Assembly (NCBI GenBank): GCA_007124475.1
Contig: SLFB01000174.1
Span: 1 to 5,187 of the forward strand
Length of the DNA: 5,187 nucleotides
Direction: 5' to 3'
From: Vibrio sp.
Lineage (GTDB): Bacteria; Pseudomonadota; Gammaproteobacteria; Enterobacterales; Vibrionaceae
Position 1 is the first letter of the stretch. Each line of letters opens with the position of its first letter. A model generated the notes under the pieces. The model did not search any database and had not been told where the DNA came from. It saw only the letters and a list, made by a program, of their open reading frames with translations. Position numbers and translations under genes: made by a program. Positions 1 to 5,150 of the stretch are shown here, in pieces.

Positions 1-762
1 AGTTTGATTTTACTGTTACCCGCGAGTGGGCTGGTAGTGCAGACCAGTCAAATGACTTGGGCGGAGTATTGGCATGTTATTGCCGATCCTCGGGTGGTAG
101 CCAGTTATAAAGTAACGGTCGGCGCCGCTTTAATCGCTTCTTTATTTAATGGTTTACTCGGCTTGTTATTGGCTTGGGTATTAGTGCGCTACGATTTTTA
201 TGGTAAGCGGATGTTAGATGGCTTAGTCGATTTACCTTTTGCCTTACCGACGGCAGTGGCTGGTATCACATTGGCAACCTTGTATTCAACCAGTGGATGG
301 ATAGGTAGTGTTCTTAATGATTTTGGTATCAAAGTCGCTTACACGCCATTGGGAATAGTCCTCGCCATGGCGTTTACAAGCCTACCTTTTGTCGTACGCA
401 CGGTGCAGCCAGTATTAGAAGAGATCTCCCAAGAGGAAGAAGAGGCGGGGATGACGCTTGGCGCTAGCGATCTCGCGGTGTTTTGGCGTGTTATTTTACC
501 GTCGTTAAGGCCCGCGCTATTGGTCGGCATTGCTCTCTCTTTTACTCGTAGCTTAGGGGAATTTGGTGCGGTTATTTTCATTGCTGGCAATATGCCTTAT
601 ACCAGTGAAATTACCTCACTGATGATTTTTGTTCGTTTACAGGAATTTGATTTCCCCGCTGCCAGTGCTATTGCTTCGGTAGTATTACTTGCTTCACTCG
701 CGCTCTTGTTACTGATTAATTTATGGCAAGGTGCCTATCTACGCCGAATTCATGGGCGTTAA
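1..762 (+). CDS. cysT: Sulfate/thiosulfate ABC transporter permease CysT (5'-truncated by window edge)
   Basis: This is one of the two inner-membrane permease subunits of the sulfate/thiosulfate importer. It pairs with CysW to form the channel and is driven by CysA. The frame is open from base 1, so the true start lies upstream. 253 codons are visible; the family is about 275-285 residues, so roughly 25-30 N-terminal residues are missing. A TTG at base 4 is not a believable start, because it falls inside the first membrane segment. Hydrophobic segments lie near visible residues 38-63, 77-97, 116-137, 172-196 and 221-243. The EAA loop that docks on the ATPase is clear at about residues 148-167: E-A-G, three residues, G, nine residues, then V-I-L-P. 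Other family-typical stretches are DLPFALPTAVAG and SLGEFGAVIFIAGN. The ORF ends 9 nt before cysW. The cysT/cysU family assignment is firm; the choice between sulfate and thiosulfate cannot be read from the sequence. Confidence 0.95.
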   Translation, partial: SLILLLPASGLVVQTSQMTWAEYWHVIADPRVVASYKVTVGAALIASLFNGLLGLLLAWVLVRYDFYGKRMLDGLVDLPFALPTAVAGITLATLYSTSGWIGSVLNDFGIKVAYTPLGIVLAMAFTSLPFVVRTVQPVLEEISQEEEEAGMTLGASDLAVFWRVILPSLRPALLVGIALSFTRSLGEFGAVIFIAGNMPYTSEITSLMIFVRLQEFDFPAASAIASVVLLASLALLLLINLWQGAYLRRIHGR

Positions 763-768
763 GGAAAA
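761..768 (+). promoter_or_regulatory. Ribosome binding site of cysW, overlapping the cysT stop codon
   Basis: The purine-rich AAGGAAAA starts inside the cysT TAA stop (760-762). Its AAGGA core (761-765) sits 6 nt before the cysW ATG at 772. Such close packing suggests that ribosomes ending cysT help start cysW, which would keep the two permeases in balance. The coupling is inferred. Confidence 0.75.
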
Positions 769-771
769 GTC

Positions 772-1623
772 ATGACAGGATTACAACCCAAAAGAGTCGG
801 TGAAACTCCTTGGATAAAGTGGTGCTTAATTGGCTTGGCTTTATTCTGGGTCACTTTATTGTTGATATTACCGCTGTTGAGTATTTTCCAACAGGCCTTA
901 TCCAGTGGGCTAGCTGCTTATATCGGTCATTTACTCGAGCCGGATACCCGTCATGCGATCAGTTTGACACTCTTAGTCGCTTTACTCACGGTGCCCATCA
1001 ATTTGGTCTTCGGCGTATTATTGGCGTGGACAGTCACTCGTTTTGAATTTCCGGGACGCAAAGTATTAACCACTATCATTGATATTCCGTTCGCAGTATC
1101 GCCAGTGGTCGCTGGTTTATTATACCTATTACTTTATGGCAGTAATGGATGGCTCGGTGAGTGGCTATTTGAACGGGATTTACAAATCATGTTTGCTTGG
1201 CCGGGGATTGTTTTAGTTACGATCTTTGTGACTTGTCCTTATGTAGCGCGAGAATTAATTCCATTAATGCAGCAGCAAGGTCGCTCTGATGAAGAGGCGG
1301 CGGTGATCTTAGGGGCATCTTGGTGGCAGTTATTCCGCCGAGTTACCTTACCCAATATTAAGTGGGCATTGATTTATGGTGTGATTTTAACCAATGCCAG
1401 AGCAATAGGGGAGTTTGGTGCTGTGGCTGTGGTTTCCGGTAATATTCGTGGCGAAACGAATACTTTACCTTTACACGTGCAAGTATTGTATGAAGATTAC
1501 CAATCACAAGCGGCTTTCGCCAGCGCATCATTGCTGGCCTTTATCGCGTTATTAACTTTAGTGTTAAAAGCCATCGTTGAGTGGCGACAAGAAAAAAATC
1601 AGACCCAAATGAAAAGTGAGTAA
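772..1623 (+). CDS. cysW: Sulfate/thiosulfate ABC transporter permease CysW
   Basis: This is the second permease of the CysTWA importer, an inner-membrane protein of 283 residues, which is close to the usual family length of about 280-290. A short polar N-terminus of about 15 residues is followed by membrane segments near residues 16-39, 63-88, 101-123, 140-160, 196-222 and 246-268. The cytoplasmic EAA loop is present at residues 175-194: E-A-A-V-I-L-G, nine residues, then V-T-L-P. This loop contacts CysA. The region DIPFAVSPVVAG (104-115) and the stretch IGEFGAVAVVSG (212-223) mirror the matching parts of CysT, as expected for homologous half-channels. The ATG start is supported by the good ribosome binding site at 761-768 and by the tight spacing to cysT. 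The C-terminus is a charged cytoplasmic tail. The gene is 8 nt from cysA and clearly belongs to the same transcript. Confidence 0.96.
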   Translation: MTGLQPKRVGETPWIKWCLIGLALFWVTLLLILPLLSIFQQALSSGLAAYIGHLLEPDTRHAISLTLLVALLTVPINLVFGVLLAWTVTRFEFPGRKVLTTIIDIPFAVSPVVAGLLYLLLYGSNGWLGEWLFERDLQIMFAWPGIVLVTIFVTCPYVARELIPLMQQQGRSDEEAAVILGASWWQLFRRVTLPNIKWALIYGVILTNARAIGEFGAVAVVSGNIRGETNTLPLHVQVLYEDYQSQAAFASASLLAFIALLTLVLKAIVEWRQEKNQTQMKSE

Positions 1624-1631
1624 GAGACGGT

Positions 1632-2759
1632 ATGAGTATTCGTTTAGATAATATTTCCAAAAGTTTTGGTGCATTTCAGGCGCTGTCACCGCTCTCTTTA
1701 CACATTGATGATGGTGAAATGATCGGTTTGTTAGGGCCATCAGGCTCGGGAAAAACGACTTTGTTGCGTATCATCGCTGGCTTAGAAGGCGCTGACAGTG
1801 GACGGATTCATTTTGGTGAGCGAGATGTGACTCAAGTGCATGTTCGCGAGCGCCGAGTCGGTTTTGTATTTCAAAATTACGCTTTATTTCGGCACATGAC
1901 AGTGGCAGATAACGTGGCTTTTGGCTTACAAGTGATGGATCGTCGCCAACGGCCATCGGCAGCAGAAATCAGTAAGCGAGTCACCCAATTACTTGAGATT
2001 GTTCAACTTGGTCATCTTGCTCAGCGTTATCCTGAGCAATTGTCCGGTGGACAAAAACAGCGTATTGCATTGGCTCGTGCATTAGCGACACAACCGGAAG
2101 TCTTATTATTGGATGAGCCGTTTGGCGCGTTGGATGCCAAGGTGCGTAAAGAGCTTCGTCGATGGTTACGTAGTTTGCACCACGAACTTGGTTTTACCAG
2201 CGTATTTGTCACCCATGATCAGGACGAGGCCCTTGAGTTATCAGATCGGGTCGTGGTAATGAGTAATGGTCGTATTGAACAAGTAGATACGCCGGTTCAG
2301 CTTTATGCTCAACCGAACAGTCGTTTTGTGTTTGATTTCTTTGGTAATGTCAATGTCTTTGCTGCTCAGTGGCAAACACCTCATTGGTCAAATGGGCGAG
2401 CATTTATTTTGCCGCCTCAGCAAGCCAAGGTGCAACAAAATGGCACATTATACGTTCGTAGTCATGATTTAAGTGTTTCTCATAAACAAACTAGCCAAGC
2501 CTGTTTACCTTGTGAGGTTGTGGCTATTAATCCAGTTGGAGCTGAGGTGCGGGTTGAACTGGCCCCGCTAGGATGGCAAAGCAATGAACTATGGGAAGCA
2601 AAGCTGACTCATCGTGCACTAAAAGAGCAGCCTATCACGCGTGGAGATACAGTGTTTGCTATTCCACAAGTTGGTTATTTCTTTGCTGAGCAAAACAGCA
2701 CGCCACAAGTGATCCGTTGGCCATTCTTAGACTCAGATAGCTTAATGTTTGAGATTTAA
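1632..2759 (+). CDS. cysA: Sulfate/thiosulfate ABC transporter ATPase CysA
   Basis: This is the cytoplasmic ATP-hydrolysing subunit that powers sulfate/thiosulfate uptake through CysT/CysW, probably as a dimer. It has 375 residues, against about 365 in E. coli. All ABC motifs are intact: Walker A GPSGSGKTT at residues 35-43, Q-loop Gln81 in VFQNYALF, signature LSGGQ at 137-141, Walker B LLLDEP at 158-163 with catalytic Glu162, D-loop GALD at 165-168, and switch His195 in VTHD. After about residue 240 there is a C-terminal accessory domain (TOBE-like by family knowledge) that is much less conserved. YAQPNSRFVFDFFGNVN at the junction is typical of CysA proteins. The ATG lies 8 nt after the cysW stop; its ribosome binding site is weak (GAGACGG, 1624-1630), so translation may depend on coupling with cysW. 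The gene is followed by a strong hairpin, which marks it as the last gene of the operon. Confidence 0.96.
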   Translation: MSIRLDNISKSFGAFQALSPLSLHIDDGEMIGLLGPSGSGKTTLLRIIAGLEGADSGRIHFGERDVTQVHVRERRVGFVFQNYALFRHMTVADNVAFGLQVMDRRQRPSAAEISKRVTQLLEIVQLGHLAQRYPEQLSGGQKQRIALARALATQPEVLLLDEPFGALDAKVRKELRRWLRSLHHELGFTSVFVTHDQDEALELSDRVVVMSNGRIEQVDTPVQLYAQPNSRFVFDFFGNVNVFAAQWQTPHWSNGRAFILPPQQAKVQQNGTLYVRSHDLSVSHKQTSQACLPCEVVAINPVGAEVRVELAPLGWQSNELWEAKLTHRALKEQPITRGDTVFAIPQVGYFFAEQNSTPQVIRWPFLDSDSLMFEI

Positions 2760-2771
2760 CCTTGATTTTAG

Positions 2772-2823
2772 TCATCATAAAACACAATGGGTACCGAATG
2801 GTGCCCATTGTGTTTTATGATGA
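2772..2823 (+). terminator. Long hairpin terminator closing the cysTWA operon
   Basis: A 24-bp stem is formed by 2772-2795 and 2800-2823 around a 4-nt GAAT loop. Every position pairs in the transcript, with a single G-U wobble (T2792 with G2803). The inner part is GC-rich (GGGTACC / GGTGCCC). The outer part is AT-rich, with AAAAC on the left and GTTTT on the right, so a U-tract follows the core stem as in rho-independent terminators. It begins 12 nt after the cysA stop and ends 34 nt before the preferred pncC start. The near-perfect symmetry means it could also terminate in the other direction, although on the minus strand the wobble becomes an A-C mismatch. Confidence 0.85.
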
Positions 2824-2857
2824 GGGGAAAGCAAATCATAGAGGCGAATTGGGAAGT

Positions 2858-3349
2858 ATGGATAAAATAACTATGCTCAGTCAGCAGCTTGGCGAGCAAT
2901 TACTCGCCACACAGCAAATTATCACCAGTGCAGAATCTTGTACTGGTGGTGGTGTGGCTTTCGCTTTAACAGAGATTCCTGGTAGCTCGGCATGGTTTGA
3001 TCGAAGTTTTGTCACTTACAGTAATCAAGCCAAACATGACATGTTGGGCGTTAGTTTATCGATGCTCAATGAACATGGTGCCGTTTCTGAGCCTGTTGTT
3101 CAAGCTATGGTCCATGGCGCTTTAGCGCGTTCACAAGCCACCATTGGAGTCGCGATAAGTGGCATCGCTGGCCCTACAGGAGCAACTCAAGGTAAACCAG
3201 TGGGTACGGTGTGTTTTGCCTGGGCGAGTAAACAAGGTTGGCAAAAAATAGACACCGTTTATTTTCAAGGGGATAGAGCAAGCGTTCGTCAACAAGCTAT
3301 CATTTATGCGCTACAAATCCTCAGTGATCATTTATCCTCTTTGATTTGA
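2858..3349 (+). CDS. pncC: Nicotinamide-nucleotide amidase PncC (stand-alone CinA C-terminal domain protein)
   Basis: By family knowledge this enzyme converts nicotinamide mononucleotide to nicotinate mononucleotide plus ammonia in the cytoplasm, recycling NMN such as that released by NAD-dependent DNA ligase. With the ATG at 2858 it is 163 residues, like E. coli PncC/YgaD (165), and it lacks the N-terminal domain of full-length CinA. Hallmarks are SAESCTGGG at residues 24-32 (Ser27 being the likely active-site serine), GSSAWFDRSFVTYSNQAK at 42-59, HGAVSEPVV at 73-81, SGIAGP at 101-106, KPVGTVCFAWA at 113-123 and GDRASVRQQA at 138-147. The start is a choice. The open frame extends to a TTG at 2762, but those 32 extra codons run through the terminator hairpin and match nothing in the family. 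An in-frame ATG at 2873 would give 158 residues. GAGG (2841-2844) and GGGAAG (2851-2856) are the only ribosome-binding candidates, and neither is ideally spaced. The loop after SGIAGP reads TGATQG, where most relatives I recall have a D/T-G-G form. Confidence 0.92.
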   Translation: MDKITMLSQQLGEQLLATQQIITSAESCTGGGVAFALTEIPGSSAWFDRSFVTYSNQAKHDMLGVSLSMLNEHGAVSEPVVQAMVHGALARSQATIGVAISGIAGPTGATQGKPVGTVCFAWASKQGWQKIDTVYFQGDRASVRQQAIIYALQILSDHLSSLI

Positions 3350-3378
3350 GCTAAGGCGCAAAAATCTGCACCTAATAC

Positions 3379-3406
3379 TGGACACTGTATGAATAAACAG
3401 TATAAT
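3379..3406 (+). promoter_or_regulatory. recA SOS promoter (-35 and -10)
   Basis: The -35 element TGGACA (3379-3384) and a consensus -10 element TATAAT (3401-3406) are separated by 16 bp. This is the same architecture as the E. coli recA promoter, which also has a 16-bp spacer made of the LexA box and a perfect TATAAT. Transcription should begin near 3412-3414, giving a leader of about 67 nt. The -35 differs from TTGACA at one position. Confidence 0.9.
3385..3400 (+). promoter_or_regulatory. LexA operator (SOS box) of recA
   Basis: The site is CTGT-ATGAATAA-ACAG, a perfect CTGT-N8-ACAG match to the LexA consensus of gammaproteobacteria. It is extended on the right by TA, as in the full consensus. 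It fills the whole spacer between the -35 and -10 elements, so bound LexA must block RNA polymerase. Release on DNA damage, through RecA-stimulated LexA self-cleavage, would induce recA. Confidence 0.95.
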
Positions 3407-3470
3407 GAGCGCTAAGTTGACAATAACGTCGCACTCAATTTCAAAACCGAGCACCGCAAGGTGACAGTCT

Positions 3471-3474
3471 GGAG
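3471..3474 (+). promoter_or_regulatory. Ribosome binding site of recA
   Basis: GGAG sits 6 nt before the ATG at 3481 and fixes the start of recA. Just upstream, CACC-GCAA-GGTG (3452-3463) can form a small GNRA-type hairpin in the leader, which leaves this site open. Confidence 0.8.
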
Positions 3475-3480
3475 AAAGTA

Positions 3481-4527
3481 ATGGACGAGAATAAACAAAA
3501 AGCGCTCGCAGCGGCGCTTGGTCAAATTGAAAAACAATTCGGTAAAGGCTCTATCATGTTGTTGGGTGATAACCGCACCATGGATGTCGAGACTATCTCA
3601 ACTGGATCGCTTTCTCTAGATATTGCCCTCGGTGCTGGTGGCTTGCCAATGGGGCGAATCGTCGAAGTCTTTGGCCCTGAATCTTCTGGTAAAACAACGC
3701 TGACTCTTGAACTCATTGCAGCAGCACAGCGCGAAGGTAAAACCTGTGCCTTTATTGATGCCGAGCATGCTTTGGATCCTGTTTATGCTCGCAAATTAGG
3801 GGTTAACATCGATCATCTCCTTGTTTCTCAGCCTGATACCGGCGAGCAAGCATTAGAAATTTGTGACGCATTAGCGCGTTCTGGTGCTGTGGATGTGATC
3901 GTCGTTGACTCCGTTGCCGCATTGACGCCAAAAGCAGAAATTGAAGGTGAGATGGGCGATAGCCATATGGGCCTCCAAGCTCGTATGTTATCGCAAGCGA
4001 TGCGTAAGCTAACCGGTAACTTAAAGCAATCAAACTGCATGTGTATTTTCATCAACCAGATTCGTATGAAGATCGGCGTTATGTTTGGCAACCCAGAAAC
4101 AACTACCGGTGGTAATGCGTTAAAATTCTATGCTTCTGTTCGTTTAGATATTCGTCGCACGGGCGCAATCAAAGAAGGTGATGAAGTCGTTGGTAACGAA
4201 ACGCGTATTAAAGTGGTAAAAAACAAAATTGCAGCACCATTTAAAGAAGCGAATACCCAGATCATGTATGGGCAAGGGTTTAATCGTGAAGGCGAATTGA
4301 TTGATCTAGGGGTTAAACACAAGCTCATTGAAAAATCAGGTGCTTGGTATAGCTATAATGGCGATAAGATTGGTCAAGGTAAGGCTAACGCATCTAAATA
4401 TTTACGTGAGCATACTGAAGCAGCAATGACGATTGATAGTAAGTTACGTGAAATGTTACTTAACCCAGTCCCTGTGCCGGTTGATGAGCCTGAATTTGGT
4501 GCATTACCGGATCAAGAAGAACTATAA
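3481..4527 (+). CDS. recA: Recombinase RecA
   Basis: RecA forms ATP-dependent filaments on single-stranded DNA, carries out homologous pairing and strand exchange, and promotes self-cleavage of LexA. It has 348 residues, against 352 in mature E. coli RecA. The order is an N-terminal helical domain (about 1-32), a core ATPase (about 33-268) and a C-terminal domain ending in an acidic tail (DEPEFGALPDQEEL). Walker A GPESSGKT is at 65-72, the catalytic glutamate is Glu95 in DAEHALDP, and Walker B VIVVDS is at 139-144. DNA loop L1 is near EGEMGDSHMG (155-164), and L2 covers GNPETTTGGNALKF (203-216). The KVVKNKIAAPFK segment (244-255) with Lys247 and Lys249 is intact. Two positions differ from E. 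coli: Leu27 replaces Arg28 and Phe64 replaces Tyr65. Start choice is fixed by GGAG 6 nt upstream and by the conserved N-terminus. Expression is LexA-controlled from its own promoter. Confidence 0.99.
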   Translation: MDENKQKALAAALGQIEKQFGKGSIMLLGDNRTMDVETISTGSLSLDIALGAGGLPMGRIVEVFGPESSGKTTLTLELIAAAQREGKTCAFIDAEHALDPVYARKLGVNIDHLLVSQPDTGEQALEICDALARSGAVDVIVVDSVAALTPKAEIEGEMGDSHMGLQARMLSQAMRKLTGNLKQSNCMCIFINQIRMKIGVMFGNPETTTGGNALKFYASVRLDIRRTGAIKEGDEVVGNETRIKVVKNKIAAPFKEANTQIMYGQGFNREGELIDLGVKHKLIEKSGAWYSYNGDKIGQGKANASKYLREHTEAAMTIDSKLREMLLNPVPVPVDEPEFGALPDQEEL

Positions 4528-4539
4528 TTTGATATTTAA

Positions 4540-4568
4540 AATAAAGCCCTGCCTTGCAGGGCTTTATT
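4540..4568 (+). terminator. Intrinsic terminator/attenuator between recA and recX
   Basis: A perfect 13-bp stem (4540-4552 with 4556-4568, AATAAAGCCCTGC and its complement) encloses a 3-nt CTT loop. The GC-rich core AGCCCTGC/GCAGGGCT is followed by TTATTATT. It starts 12 nt after the recA stop and ends 15 nt before the recX start. In E. coli a terminator in the same place lets only a minority of transcripts read into recX. The same role is inferred here, since no separate recX promoter is visible. Confidence 0.92.
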
Positions 4569-4583
4569 ATTGGAGCATGAGTC

Positions 4584-5081
4584 ATGAATTCTTCTTTATT
4601 CTCTAGCCGTCGGCAAAGCTCAAATCAAGCCGTCCAATCTAGTGCAAAAGAATCGGCAATGCGCCTGCTTTCAAGGCGCGATCATAGTGAGCATGAATTA
4701 AGCCAGAAGTTATCATTGAAGGGCTTTGATCACGCAGCAATTCAAACCGCACTGAGCTATTGCCATCAATACGGCTATTTAGATGATTTACGTTATGCGT
4801 TGAGTGTGGTGCGCCAAGGAATAAATAAAAATCATGGTGAACGGAAAATTCGTCAATTATTACAACAAAATCGTGTCGATGAACCGCTGATTAATCGTGC
4901 CCTCGCTGAACTAGATCCTGATTGGTTTGAATTGGCAAAACAGTTGGCAGAGAAAAAGTTTAACCAGCAAACCAAGCTTGAACCCAAAGAGCGTGCCAAG
5001 CGAGTTCGTTTTTTACAGTCACGCGGATTTAGTTTTGAGCAAATTTCTTACGCCTTAAGCTCGGAAAATTCAATGGAGTAA
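4584..5081 (+). CDS. recX: Regulatory protein RecX
   Basis: RecX is a small cytoplasmic modulator that binds RecA filaments and limits their growth and activity. This protein has 165 residues (E. coli RecX has 166). It is rich in helices and basic residues, consistent with the three tandem helical repeats known for the family. Recognisable parts are SAKESAMRLLSRRDHSEHEL (20-39), KLSLKGF (42-48), YGYLDDLRYA (63-72), the basic HGERKIRQLL segment (84-93) and the C-terminal RAKRVRFLQSRGFSFEQI (137-154). The first 19 residues are rich in Ser and Gln and look like a variable tail. The ATG at 4584 is preferred because GGAG (4572-4575) is 8 nt upstream; an ATG at 4577 is out of frame. The gene lies 56 nt after recA, past the terminator, so expression probably depends on read-through from the SOS promoter. 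The stop codon sits at the edge of a downstream hairpin. Confidence 0.95.
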   Translation: MNSSLFSSRRQSSNQAVQSSAKESAMRLLSRRDHSEHELSQKLSLKGFDHAAIQTALSYCHQYGYLDDLRYALSVVRQGINKNHGERKIRQLLQQNRVDEPLINRALAELDPDWFELAKQLAEKKFNQQTKLEPKERAKRVRFLQSRGFSFEQISYALSSENSME

Positions 5082-5097
5082 ATTTTCCGCGGCTTTT
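5057..5097 (+). terminator. Probable recX terminator overlapping the stop codon
   Basis: A perfect 9-bp stem (CGGAAAATT at 5062-5070 with AATTTTCCG at 5081-5089) has a 10-nt loop that contains most of the recX stop. Beyond a small internal loop, AAGC (5057-5060) can pair with GCTT (5092-5095), followed by TTGAG and then a T-run at 5104-5111. The stem core is AT-rich and the U-tract is imperfect, so strength is uncertain. It is the only terminator candidate directly behind recX. Confidence 0.55.
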
Positions 5098-5122
5098 GAG
5101 TTGTCTTTTTTGGTTATTAGAA

Positions 5123-5150
5123 TCGCCTTTTAGTTCAGAAAACTAGGCGA
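5123..5150. repeat. Small imperfect inverted repeat in the region after recX
   Basis: TCGCC (5123-5127) pairs with GGCGA (5146-5150), and TAGTT (5131-5135) pairs with AACTA (5141-5145). There is a 3-nt TTT bulge on the left arm and a CAGAA loop. No clear T-run follows it on either strand, so I do not call it a terminator. It could be a leader or operator structure for the next gene. The rest of 5082-5187 shows no coding potential that I can support. Confidence 0.4.

Noticed and set aside
339..590. Minus-strand open frames inside cysT, cysA and recA, and a second + frame inside cysW
   Set aside because: They lie wholly within well-supported genes, show no recognisable motifs and have no ribosome binding sites. 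They are shadows of the real frames.
2816..2821. TATGAT as a -10 element for pncC
   Set aside because: No -35-like hexamer lies 16-18 bp upstream; those bases are the loop and top of the hairpin. It looks like a by-product of the stem sequence.
3417..3445. Second recA promoter starting from TTGACA at 3417-3422
   Set aside because: The -35 is a consensus match, but at 16-18 bp downstream there is only TTTCAA-like sequence, which is a poor -10. The SOS promoter just upstream explains the gene better.
4577..4606. Short reading frame (ATG at 4577, nine codons, TAG) overlapping the recX start
   Set aside because: GGAG is only 1 nt from this ATG, the peptide is tiny, and it is out of frame with recX. 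It is most likely chance.
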